The position numbers and the translations under genes were made by a program. Below, piece by piece: positions 12,028-24,500 of a stretch of DNA of 64,000 bases. Numbering within the stretch: the stretch's first letter is position 1; every line of letters starts with the position of its first letter. The notes beneath the pieces were generated by a model. The model saw only the letters and a program-made list of their open reading frames with translations. It ran no database searches and had not been told where the DNA came from. The stretch covers positions 8,804,001-8,868,000 of the forward strand of contig CAJFCV020000004.1 of NCBI GenBank assembly GCA_904066235.2. The letters are read 5' to 3'. Source of the DNA: Bursaphelenchus xylophilus. Its lineage: Eukaryota > Nematoda > Chromadorea > Rhabditida > Aphelenchoididae.

Positions 12028-15000
12028 TTTTCATTGGCTCCGTGAGCGCCGTCGTTCCTCGCCGAATTAAATACGGGGAGGGGGGAGTGGGTAGGCGATT
12101 ATACTTGTTACACCGGAGGACAGCCCATTTCAAGCAAATCAAAGAGCAGCGCCTGTTAAAAAGTGCGGGTTCTGCCGGTGGTGGAGGTGTCGGCTACATC
12201 CCCATTTCTTGTAATCCTCCACGAATTGTTGTTATTTTCGCGTGAAACTGAAGTTTCACCCCAAAAGTTCGAACTTTACCCCGTAATCCGAGCCTTCTCC
12301 CCACAAAATCTTCAATTCCCCCCAAATTTCAAAGAGTTTCAGCCCATTTCTTCGATGTTTCTCCCGTTTTTTTGATGTGAACACACTTCCGCACACCCCC
12401 CAAACAATTCGCTGCAAGATCACCTCCCATTTTTCAACGTTCCGAAAAAACGTTTCGGCCCGCAACGTGTTGAAAAATTGATCATTTCAGGTTAGAAAAA
12501 ACAAAAAAAAATTGGCGTTTCGAACGCGCGATTACAGTTAATCAATCGGCGCGTTCCCAGAATCCCTATGATCAATGTTTCGGGTCGACTGTAAAATTGA
12601 AGCCGACAGCTTGTGGGGGATTGTTGGCTCTTGATTGGCGAAGAATTTGGGGCACGGTAAAGACGGCTTCCGGAGATTTTTTTAGAGAAAAAACGTTGGA
12701 AATGGTCTGGAGTTTGTTGGGAAGACAAAAAATAAATATATGCCAAAGTCAGTGCAGTATAACGAATGGCCATAGGTCGCAAACAAGTATTGAGCTTTTC
12801 ATCAAGCCTCATTTCTGCATCCCAAGCGGTTCATGTAAAAAAGACAATTAGTTGTCGCCTTCAGCTCATTACTCACGGATTTTCTCTTTATTCTTTTCGT
12901 CTATGACGCAAATCAAAGTTACTGTAGCTCGTCATAGATTGCGCTGAGCTTCGTATAGTCTGCGATGATCTCATATAACCGTACACTTTTGATTTTCCAC
13001 ACCTTCTAGAAAGTGATTTCTACGCATATCCGCACCTTTTTTGCGTCAGCGCTAAGTTCGATAAGCCCTGCTTTGGTTTGAAGATTATTGCTAATGTGAG
13101 ATCATGCGTTGACAAGCTAATAAAAGGTTTTCTTGTCATAATCCATAAGGGATTGCCAAAAATCTTATCGCTTGAACACAACCATCCCAGATGCGAAGCT
13201 GCTCCTCCTATAATAAATACTGAAACCCATGGAAACTTTTCCGATGCGAAAATCTCGACAAAATTTTCATAAATAGGGAACAACTTTGTAGGCAAAATTT
13301 ATATGGAAAGGGCTCGAATTGTGTTGCTCAGAGTACGATGAAATTTGGCTAGAATCTTGATTGATTCTTCCAGGCTTATGCTAAAATTTAGCCTGTGCTT
13401 TGCACAATGAACCTGAAGTTTTCACGAATTGATGCTAGTCTCGCCATAAGATGCGTAGACTTTCTTCAGTGCAAAAATAAACAGTCATTTGCGCGGTGCA
13501 GATGTTTCAGCGAAATAGCAACTGAAAAATGCTCATGCTGCACCGATATTCACGATTTCAGGAAAGTCGGACGTGACGTAGTCTTAACATGGCTATAAAA
13601 ACCAAATTTCTTCCTTCTGACTAACAACCTAGCGGTCAGGCCGACCCAGGCTAGCCGTTTCTCTGCCTGAACGTCATTTTATTGATCCCTTAATGCTACT
13701 GTCCTTATCAGGTAGCACAACATGTTAAAATGAAATTGCCACACCCAAAAGTTTGAATGAGCTTCATAACTTTTCTGCTGTGTTTTATGACCACAATGTG
13801 TTGAAGTATTAAACCCAAAAGGGTACTCAGTATAACATTTCAAAGCAAATCACAAGGCATACAATAAATCCGCAAACAAATATAGGCCTTTTAGGTTCAT
13901 ATCAGGTGCTTCGTTTGTTGGGAGCAATTGTAATCAGCACATTAGCTTCAAGTAAACACAAAAGGATTCATAATTGTAATCAAAGTACCAAAATTTTGTT
14001 AAATTTTCAGTGGAAGTGTTCAAAGTGCAACTTGTATCTTACTTCAATTTCGCACGTAGCTTGGGTATAGCAATTTTAGGAATTTTGGCTGGCGCCTTGT
14101 AGGTGTAGCCGAGACATACATCTTTGCCGGCGAGAGAGTGCTGGAGATGCGAAGACAGTCAGAGAGAAAACGTTTTTTGGCCATATCTCGTTCTAATCTT
14201 GTCCAATTTGCAGGCGAAAAATCTCGATGGTGCCTGCAAATTGCAAGCTAAAAAAATGGTATTTGCCATAGAAACAGTTAATCTAAATTTTTTAAAAATT
14301 TCATCATCGTTCGATTGGACAGGATAGGCTTTTTGATGACTATTTTTACCGAAAAAAGTCTACAAAAGTTTCTCATTTTTTGCACATTTTACTGGACTGT
14401 AAAAACACAACTCAGCGAACAATTTAATCTTTATGTTGAATCTCTCAACCTATCAGGTGGTCGTCACATCTACCGTAACCCCAAGAAGACGCTGCCATAA
14501 ATTACCTTGACCCTTTCGGCCATTTTTCAAATTCGACAACAATTTCCAAAATGGTCGGCGACAGACGTGCAGATCTGCAAAGATAACCGGAAATTTTTGG
14601 GCGATAAAATCGCATAATTAGTACTTTTTTTGGGTCAAAAAACAGGAGAGTAAAGAACAAAAGCGCAAAAGATACGCAAAGATTTTTTGTTGGCCACATT
14701 GGGCCTAAAAATTGCAGTTTTTGCGGCTGCTGCTGATTGCGAATCCTTGTCAGCGATGATGATTTGGGATGATATCATTTTTGATAGAGTTATGACAAAG
14801 AAATTTGTATTTTGGAAGTTTTATTGAGAGTTATAGAGACTAGAAAAGGCATTGCAAAATCTTCCGGGCAACCATTTTGCGAGCAGCCGACATTTAAGAA
14901 TTACGAATTTTCTATTACCGTAATCTACGTAGAGTGATAGAAATTTTACATTGGCAACTCCATGGTACAGATAAGTACACGAATCAATAAAATTCATCCA

Positions 15001-16145
15001 CCGTTTTCAAAGTTATGGAAGTTTGTGTTCAAAAAAATGATTTCTGAACCTTTAGAAATGCCTGGTTAACCTTACGGTAACTTTTCAAGAGACGTATACA
15101 CCTGGAAATGTAATTTGCAAAATCCAACTGAGAAATCCATAGTTAGAATTTCCTGTTGTAAGCAAATTTTGGCTGATTTCCAAACATGCCCGCAGAATCT
15201 CCGCAGTTTTTTTAGCTGCTATGCAAAAAAAAACTAAAATTTTCAAAATTATTTTTTTCAGGTTCAAGTTCCCAATTTTTCGTTTGTTTCCTTTTTTTGA
15301 TAAGCCTCTATTTTTTGTGCTTTGGAATGTTGAAAAATTTCCGTTTCGAACGGATTTTGCGACACCCGAGGTAATAATCCGTCCCATTATTGCAGCAGCC
15401 AAAAAAAGGATGTGAGTTTTACAAATTTGGGGATCAGCCGTGGGGAAATCCGATTTCCGACGCTCATTATTTTCGATTATTGCGGACCAAAGGACAATTT
15501 ATACAGCAAAACGAAAGAATTCTTGGAAGAGCCCGAAAGCTTTTGATAAATTCGAAAAAATTAAAAATTGAAAATCAGAAAAATTATAAAAAAAATTATG
15601 AAGGTTATATTCGAAAAACGATACAAAAATTCTCTTTCCAAATACTCCAAAAGTAAAAAAATAAGAAAAAATGCCTATACTTCCACTTCAATTCGATTAA
15701 TCTTGCATGTATCTACATCAACATAGTTTTTTGATTTTTTTTTTGAATATATCCGGCATTTCAAAAGAAGTCTCTAATTACTTCTTTAGTCTCGTAGATT
15801 ACATCGGAGACCCCGATTTTCACTATGAATGATGGCTTGAGTGCTTTCGGGAATTTCACAATATGAAGCCCGCGCCACCCATGTTTTATGAAAATTTTTG
15901 ATTTCATGCTTTTTTGTTCTGCGTTGCGTCATTTTACATTGTAATCATGAACTTCTCCGAGTCTATGTTTTATTTCTAATCGGCTCAGCCCGATTATGGT
16001 CAGCATTACTGACCGAATTTTGGTGAATGACACTCTTGACTATATTAATCTTCTCTTGGGTGTGGTCGAACGCACAACCCGGCTTAAAACCCGGTCTAAA
16101 ATACGTCTTAGCGACCCAAGCTTGACTCACACTTCATTTCACACC
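12028..16145. other. Intergenic region between the P450 and ALDH genes
   Basis: Contains the P450 promoter region next to 12028, a decayed family B fragment at 14010-14260, and a segment at 14950-15015 that matches 3970-4040 inverted. No gene supported. Confidence 0.5.
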
Positions 16146-16151
16146 TTTATT
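16146..16151 (-). terminator. Possible poly(A) signal of the ALDH gene
   Basis: TTTATT on the plus strand, 110 bp beyond the stop of the tail exon. It is the nearest match and may not be the one used. Confidence 0.3.
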
Positions 16152-16260
16152 GACGCATTTACAAGAAAATTTTTAGATAGAAATGAGAACATTGACGTAT
16201 ACAGACCAGTCAGTTTGTTGTGTACAGTGAGCTTCAAAAAATTTAAAAAAATAAAAAGAA

Positions 16261-19098
16261 TTAGAATTGCTGTGCAAATTGTTGATAAATAACCTTAAAA
16301 AAGACGCCAAGGAGGATCCATGGGGCTACTGAGAAGAGTTTTTTCAGCTTCTTTGGCACAACTACTCGATTTCCCGCTCTTTTCATCATCTTGTACTTAT
16401 CAGGAGTGCAGGGTGGGTATCGGCAACTGAAATGGAAAAAAAAATTAGTAAATGGTCTTGAAGATTTTTTAACATCAGTCTTTGGCAATATACAGGGATA
16501 GCAAGACGCTCAAATTTTGATGAAACTTAGGGCAAATTTTGTTGTTCAAGTTTTAATGAAACTTTTTTCAGAAACGATCGGGATTTTTCGATTGAAAATT
16601 GAAAAAAATGTGAAACTTTTTCTGCAGCTTTGGCATGAAAATTTTGCGTCTTACTTCTGCCGGAAAGGTATTACGAAAAAATCTTGGTGAAGCTTGCGGA
16701 GATAAGGTCAAAAACCGACTCGGCTTTTACGCACTATCTCCTCGGTAAATATTTTTGAATAACTCAAAATCATCAACGAAACCTGAGCTTAAACTTTCAG
16801 TAATTGTTATGAGCTCTACTCCTAAAATGTGTTCAAAAATTTAACAATATTTGAGCCCTGCACTGCTGACATTTCTCTTGTTTATTATGTAGACATCTAC
16901 TCATCGAAGCCCTCCTCTGCATGCCCCCTAAATTTTCAGTCAACTCCGAACTTACGCTGTCAAATTATCGGCAAAGAAGCCTCGATGAAGGACGGACTTC
17001 CAATTGCTGAAGGTGTCAAAGCCCGCCTTTCCTCGATATCGCCCCATTCCGCTGTGACCAACGCCGCCAAATGGTAGAGTGTCAACTGAAAAAGGATCTC
17101 ATTTTTTCTTCAACTCTGCTCACCTGCAAAGTTCAGCATCAAATCGTTGATTCCAATGTTGCCAGTGCTGATTTCGTCCACGAATTTTTTCTGCCTCTTC
17201 TTATCGTTGCTGAAAATGTATGCCCCCAGGGGCTTCTCTTTCTTCTTGATCAGATCAAAGGCATCCTCAAATTCGGCTACTGTAACAATCGGCAAAATTG
17301 GGCCGAAAATTTCTTCTGATAATAAGACGTCATCTTTGTCGACTTCAACGATCATGGGCGGGATAAACAAGTCATCGCGGTCGAATTCACCGGCTTTAAT
17401 TACCACATTTCCTTTGGAATTATCGACCATCGACTTTATTCGACTGGAAAATGGGAGGAATTTAATAAATTTGTAAAAGAAAACTTGCGTATTTCCAAGT
17501 TTTTATAATAGATATATCTAGTTGAAAATGTTCAAAAATTTCCTTAAAAATTTCATATCCTTTTAGAAATTGGTCGCTGACCCAATACAAGGTGCAATTT
17601 GGGAACAATCTACAGAGTTTTTCCCATGTCAACTCGATTACTTTCGATGAATTTGTAATGATTATGGGCTGTGACAAGTCTGCCGGCGGGTTCCGGGACT
17701 CAAACTACTCGACTTTTTGTTGTAATGAAAGCAGAGAACAGGGTCTAACAAAGCCTTTTTTGTAGCGCAAAAAAAAAAAACATTTCTTTGTACAGTCTGT
17801 ACAACAAACTGTCATAATACAAAACCTCTATATAACGATCAATTTCTGAAGCTTTAAAATCGAGTTTTTGGCCAAATTGAATCTCTAAACAGCGAAGACC
17901 TTTTACAACGAACAAAACTTTTTGAACTCTCACAAGTACTGTATTAGGCGAGCAAAAAATTTAGACTTACTCAAAATGATGATGCGAGACCAATCGCATA
18001 AAATCGTTGCTCTTTTGCGCGTCTTCTCCATAAAATTCGACAAGAATCCGCTTTAAAATCGGCAACAATTTGAATTTCACATCCGCGGTTGTGATCAAAT
18101 GATTTGGCGCCAGACATGTTTGCCCGGCATTGGAGGTTTTGCCCCAGAGGATTCGGCGGGCGGTGATTTCGAGATCAACGGTTTCATCGACGAGGACGGG
18201 GCTGAAATTGAGACGGCATTAATAGAGAAAATGGTCGAACTGCGACGCTCAGATTTGATGAGATCTTGATAAAAATTTGAGGTAGATTTTTCAAGGTATA
18301 TATGAGATATTTAGCTTTAAAAAATGAGATTTTTAGGCTAAAAGTTGCCAAAAGTTTGAGGCATCTGTGATTAGATATGAAAAATTGAAGTAAAATCTAC
18401 CTCTGGCCTCCAAGCTCAAGTACAACTGGTGTCAAGTGCTTGCTGACAGCGGCCATGACCAGTTTCCCAATTCTCTCACTTCCAGTATAACAAATGTGAT
18501 CAAATCGCTCGTTCAGAAGCGCTGCAGTCGCGGGACCATCGCCTTGAATCACTTGAATTAGCCGCTAAAAAGGTTGATAGTTTAGCAGGTTAACAGGGAA
18601 AAATTTTGCAATCTCCTCAGCTTTCAAATCTCTCACCTTATCAAAATACTTGTGATACATCTCCTCGAACAATGCCGACGTATTCGGCGTCAATTCACTC
18701 GGCTTTAGGATCACCGAATTCCCCGCCGCAATCATGGCAATCAACGCCGGGACAGTCAGATTAATGGGGTAATTGAAGGGTGAGATCAACAGACAAACAC
18801 CGAACGGCTCTTTGCGCACATACGGAGTGTCCAGCATGCAGACCAGCGTCCGATCGACGTACTCATCCTCCATCCACTCCTTCAGATTGTCCAAGAACTG
18901 GTCGCATTCCATTTTGGCCACACCAATCTCGTAGAACTCGGTGAATTCGGGCCGCCGACGAGTGTCTTTGTAGATGGCCTCGCAAATGCGATCGCTTTCG
19001 AGGGTCAGCATTTGTTTTATTTTGCGGATCTGCTCCATTCGAAAATCGTAGGAGCGGGTAGCACCGGAGTTCACGTAATCCCTCATTTGCGCGATTTT
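16261..19098 (-). CDS. Class 3 (fatty) aldehyde dehydrogenase with C-terminal membrane tail, 5' exon missing
   Basis: NAD(P)-dependent oxidation of aldehydes; ALDH3 members of this shape act on fatty aldehydes at ER, mitochondrial or peroxisomal membranes. Exons: 19098-18638, 18564-18401, 18201-17971, 17443-17124, 17085-16956, 16426-16261, with matching phases (0, 2, 2, 1, 2). About 490 residues are seen. Landmarks are KEPFG/SPFNYP, the Glu motif LELGGQ, the catalytic Cys in [17 protein letters not shown] and [12 protein letters not shown]. The last exon reads RYPP and then a hydrophobic stretch near [17 protein letters not shown], as in the tail of fatty aldehyde dehydrogenase. The first exon shown begins after an acceptor (TTCCAG) with [12 protein letters not shown], so a short upstream exon is likely; the ATG at 19086 is the fallback start. 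It resembles C. elegans alh-4/alh-5, but I cannot assign which. Confidence 0.88.
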
Positions 19099-21415
19099 CT
19101 GGAACGGGGAGGATTACAGGCGTAATGGTCGGGATATTTTTTTAATTCAAAAATTTGCATATTTTTTGAATCCGGGATTTCACCACAGAGGAATTGATTT
19201 TTTCGACTTTTTCGTGTATCGTATTTTACGTAAAATTCTGAGACTTTTGGACCCGATATTGCCACATTTATGCTCTGCCTTTCCCGCAATAAAATCGATT
19301 TTCAATATTTTTCATTTTCAACATGAAGGTATCAGTTTACTATAACATTTGTGGCATCAAACAAACAGGGAAGCTCTGAGAACTCAGGAAAATCTCAATC
19401 TGAACTCTTGGCCAAAAAATAAAAAAGTTATAACCAATTCAAGTCTGGCCCCCAAAGATGCCCCACGCTTTAAAAAAAGTCCCATAATGCTCACCTGTCC
19501 ATTTTCAGTCAGCATTTTTGACAACTCTTAGTATTGCAAATACAGAACAGCAATATATGTAATTAATTTCTCCTCTGAATCCTACAAGTTTCGAATCACC
19601 AAACGTCGTTGGTATGGGACCTCTCAGTGTAATGGCTCAAAGGACGATGGCCTCTCAACGCTTCGCTCTTTTATTGTCGCCGTCACAGTAATTTGAGTCC
19701 GGACTTTAGAACCGCCGACGGAGCGAAGATGTCATGGAGAGGAAGGGCGGAACAAACACTTGTTACCGTTTGGAGCATTCGCAATCATTGTAATTTATGT
19801 ACACTGATTCTGTTGGAGATCATCGGGAAAATGTCAGAAGAGGAACTGAACCAATTGAACGGGAAAGGAAAGGACAACTTTAATGTTGCGCCCATTTTAG
19901 CGGAGTCGCCGTTGGGAAATTGTAAACAAATGTCTGTCAACTGTTTTGTCGGAATTAACAACTTCCTTTTTTAATTGAATTATAAAATAGAGAAGCAGGG
20001 GGAACAGACGTGTTGTTGGGATAAGGTCGATCTTCTTAGAGTATTGCTTTAAGCACCAAATTTAATAGGAAGAGCTCAGAATAGACGATCAAATCTTTAT
20101 AAACTTAGGTGCAAATTTAAATTGAACTACTGTAAATCATTTTTGAGACCCCTAGCTGGCGTGTTTAAGACATAATCTTGGTTTTTTCTCGAAAACCGAT
20201 CAAAATTGGGCGATTTTGTTTCGAAAATCGCTAAATAATTTGTCGATTTTTTTGCAAATTTATTTATGAAAATTTATGGCCTCACTTCGACCGGAGAGGG
20301 CAACGTTTAATTCTACAAGAAATCATATCTTTCTACGCCAAATTGGTACGGCAAAAAATCCTTTTTCCCTCTGCCCATTCTCCACATTTCCCGCACTCTC
20401 TCGGCCACAAAAGTCTTTGAATATTTCGTTTCAGCGTTGTTGTGTGTTTTCGAACGACTGTTGTAAAGCGGAAAACCCCGAAGGTAATTCGATAGACACA
20501 AATAGGTACAATCACCCTGTTGTAAAGTCGAATATACTGTATGTTATGCAAGCTGGCGAAGAGTTTTTAGTATGGATTTTGTGCTTACCGGCTTTTTGAG
20601 TCATAGAGCGAAGTAATCGCGGAGAGCGGACGTTGAAAAAAGGCGTTTCGGCTATGCCTGCGAACTTTTCGACAAAAAATTATTTTTTTTTGGAGAATCA
20701 TCTAGCAGAACGGCATCTGTAACATAGACTTCAAAAGATTATGTGCTTTTTGCTTTGATACTGCTGCTGGATTTTTATCGAATATTAAAAAGTACATTCA
20801 GCTTTATGCAGATCTCTCTTCAGAATTTGATCACTTGATTCTCATTTCTCGCATATTTTGCAATGATTCTACACTAACTATCCGATGACTTGTTCGACTG
20901 TAAAACGTTTCCGTCTTGTTCATTTTTCCCGTCATCATTTATTTTCATGTAATGGCCAACGAAATCTTCCGCCGCTCAAAGCAATGATCCTTTGCTCCCA
21001 CGGAAATGATTATTCTCGCTACAACAGAAAGGAAGTTTCGGTTGTAACAGATAAAAACATTACTCCGGAATGACTAATTAATGCAGAAAGTTTGAGCTTG
21101 TGAAACAAAGATTGTTTTTTACTATATCTTCTCATTTTTAGTTAAAAGTTTTTGTTACTCTCTCTGAAAGATGACTGTGACTATACTCTGTAGATGCACT
21201 TTTGCATTGCAGCTTTAGCGGCATGTGATTTAAACGATCTTTAGTTGCGCTTAGAGTCGCTTCCTTTGGGTTAATGAGGCGTTCTAAATAGGCGGAGCAC
21301 ATGCCCTCGATCAATCTGCTCCATTCAAGCGGAGAATTCAACGTCCCCTCAGGCGCCAAGTGAACATAATAACAAATTTTTCTTGTCCCCAACTTCCAGC
21401 CTCTCAAAAATCAAA
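19099..21415. other. Upstream region of ALDH; its first exon may lie here
   Basis: I searched the minus strand for an ATG exon ending in a donor in phase 0 and found no convincing one. A plus-strand frame starting at 19831 (48 codons) is open but unrecognised. Confidence 0.4.
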
Positions 21416-21421
21416 TTTATT
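21416..21421 (-). terminator. Poly(A) signal of the giant PH-actin gene
   Basis: AATAAA on the gene strand, about 160 bp after the stop codon at 21583. Confidence 0.45.
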
Positions 21422-21582
21422 AACTCATTTTTACTATTCTATAAATATTCCGAACAAACAAAGCAAACAACATACAAAAATACGTGTTTTGGCAGGATTT
21501 TGGTATCTAAATTAATATAAAAAAACGAAGGTCTTGAGATATGATCACAGTAAAACGCGGCGAAAGGAATTCCATGGCGGAT

Positions 21583-24500
21583 TTAGCTGATCTCCGCCTC
21601 CAGTTGGCGAATGTATTCGTTGATGTTGTCCTTGTCCGCACAACAACTGTCGAATTGGTGGCTGGACGCGATGACTTGGGCGCCCAGGTAAGCGGCGTGG
21701 TAGCGCCAGGGAGAACCGTGGACCTGAAAAAAATTTTTTGATGTATGACTACACTATAATATAATGTAAAATAAAAAAAATTTAATAGTGGGAAGTGCTC
21801 CAAGAGCGACGCTAGAATTTTGATGAAACTCGACAAAAATTTATAACATTTTTTCGTACGCATATCCGAAATTTCCAGTTTGCGCTTTACAGCAACTTCG
21901 ACCATCGGTTATACTCAAAAACCCCTTACCTGAACAAATATTGAGCTTGGTGCAATCTTGCTGAGTTCCTGTTCCAGACGTTCGGCGAGGCCGGGCAACA
22001 ATGAAACGCCTCCGGCCAAGTAGATGTTCCTAAAAATAAATACATTTCTTACACGTAATGAAAAAATGGAGATACTCCTATAATTAGGTAATTTAGAGGT
22101 TATAGTCATCTTTTTTTTAAACACGTTTTTTCTAAGGGTCGAGCATAGCTGCGACGTTAAATTCAGAGTTGTTCAATTTTGTTCAAACTTTCAAATATTA
22201 GTTGCCTATGAACCCTTATTACGATTTCACAAAAAAATTTCGAAAAAGTTACTGTAGCTGGGCGTACTGTAGTGGAGGTCCATTTTTATGTAGTTGTAGT
22301 TGAGCCTCGCTCGACCCTTAGAAAAAACGTGTTTCAATTTAATGCATGCAGAGTCAAAAAAAAATCTTTATTGATAGGTATCCTTGCAGTTGATTTTGGC
22401 CTAAAATGCACTCTTTTGACCTCTAAAATAAGTTTTCGTTCTGCGAAGGCTCGTTTTACTGAGATTTTTTGTAGATTAGAGTTAAATAACCCTACCTATA
22501 CAACGTTCTTCTGCTGTCAATCGGGCTTTGTTGGATGACCTCATGGATGAGATGATGGATTCCTTTGGTCTCAATGCCCCATTTCTTGGGGTTGAAGAGT
22601 CCTTCAGCGACTAAATGTCTCTCCTCATCGACTTGGATTTGTGTTGGGAATCCCTCTCCCAGTTTGAGAGCACTCAAATCCACAGTAATTGGGCCTTTCT
22701 TATCCCCGGTGGATTCGGAGTCGACGTAGCAAACTTGCCGAACAACCTCCTAAAAAATACAAAATTTGGAGAGTTCAAACTTCTCGTATATTTTAAAAAA
22801 CTTTCGATTCAGCAGTGTAAAGTCTTACCTGTAAGACAATATGCTCAACCGGCGAGTGGAAGCCGATTCCAGCTCCATTTGCCGAATTCTGAAGCCTTCG
22901 TTTCAACGCGTTGCGAATCTGTTGTGCTCCAAATGGCAGCGAGACAATGGCGCTGTCCACAATATATTCGTCGATGACTGGGACAATGTGCAACGTCTCT
23001 CCGATGTCGACAACAACCCCAGTCGTGACGTCGTAAGAGTAGAGGATCAACGAAGGCTGACGGGCGATTGTCGCGGCTTGGAAATGAAGGGCTTCGAGGA
23101 GAAGATGGAGAAGTTGCGAGGCGTATGTGGTGGGGACATCTTGAGAGATGGAAAGGAGGATCTGGAAGGAAAGAAAGATTAGTTTGAGGGATCCAAATCT
23201 GAGCGGCAAGCGGGACACATAGCTTGGCCAATCTTACGGAGCAATCTAAATACCCCAGCAACTTGGAAAAGTTATTGAACGGTTAATTTGGCCAAGGATT
23301 CTGGCCCGTAGATTAGCCAAACTGCCTGAATGACAAAGCTAACCCATCTGTCCGGACCTGGGCAGCGAATTCAACTGGTTATCGCTACAAACCAATCTTT
23401 TTATCAGGCTTTTTGCCGACTACAGTCACTACATCGACTATTTTCCAAATTAAAGCCATTTCTTTCGTCATTTCTCACCTTATACTCGCCAGCTTTGATC
23501 TTCAAGTCCTCCAGCACTTTCCTCACTGCAGCATCAACAATTCTGCTGTTGAAGTTGTATCGCTCGATTCCAGCGCCATCAGCAACATCCATCGGCCTCT
23601 CCAGCCTTCCTTTCCGCCGATTCTCCGGGGCCAAGGCTTCGTTTCCGACAATGATTTGATTGTCGTTCGTTACTAAAGCGATTGCGGGGAAGAAGCATTG
23701 AGGAAGCGAGGGTTTGTTGGTCAAAACTCCCGCTCGGACCGAAGCAGCGCCGATCTCAAGGAGGAGAACTTTCTGAAATGGAATTTTGAGAAGTCTACAT
23801 ACAGTGCAGGACCTGATCCAGTGGCAAAAAACGTATAATTTTGCATCCGGGAAGGATTTTCATAAGCGCGCCCGCTCTTTTTGTGAGGGACCTTTCCAAA
23901 CAAAGTTTTTTCACTTGGATAGGGAAGCATTTTACCACATTTTTGATACTTCCCGGATGCAAAATGGCACGTTTTTGGCCACTGAATAAGGTCCCACATT
24001 ACACGTTTCCCTTACCTTCTGATAATGTGGGACCACCGGTTTGGCCGGCTGAACATAGGCGTCGATAAGCTCGGTCTGACTCTGACTCAACAAGACTTGT
24101 CGCCATTTCTCGAACACATTCGATGGCGCTTTAACCAGCACGTTCACGTTCTCTTTTCCGCCTTGAATCCGGAATGTCCAGTCCTCCTTGTTGGCTGTGA
24201 TTTTGGTGTCCGTCAAGAGGACGTCGCTGATGGGATGCTCGTCCGCGCAATGCGACGCAAACCATGCGAATCGACCGTCACGAATGCGGCAATACAACGG
24301 CCTCCAAGGCTTCTCAATCTCGGGAACTTCGGTGTTCTCGTCGTTGGGGAATTCCATGTGACCTTCCATGGTGTCGTAGGCGAGACGATGCTCGACAAGC
24401 GGGTTGTAGTCCACCTGAGAATGAGATTATTGTTGATTTTTTGGGGGTTAAAATGGCTTTTTTGACTTCTAATTACAACGAAAATATTGTAGAACGTCAT

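Noticed and set aside
13020..13295. 91-codon minus-strand frame
   Set aside because: No domain, and surrounding frames are broken on both strands. Probably chance or decayed sequence.
19831..19974. Small 48-codon plus-strand frame starting MSEEELNQLNGKG
   Set aside because: Open but short, with no homologue recognised and no clear transcript signals.
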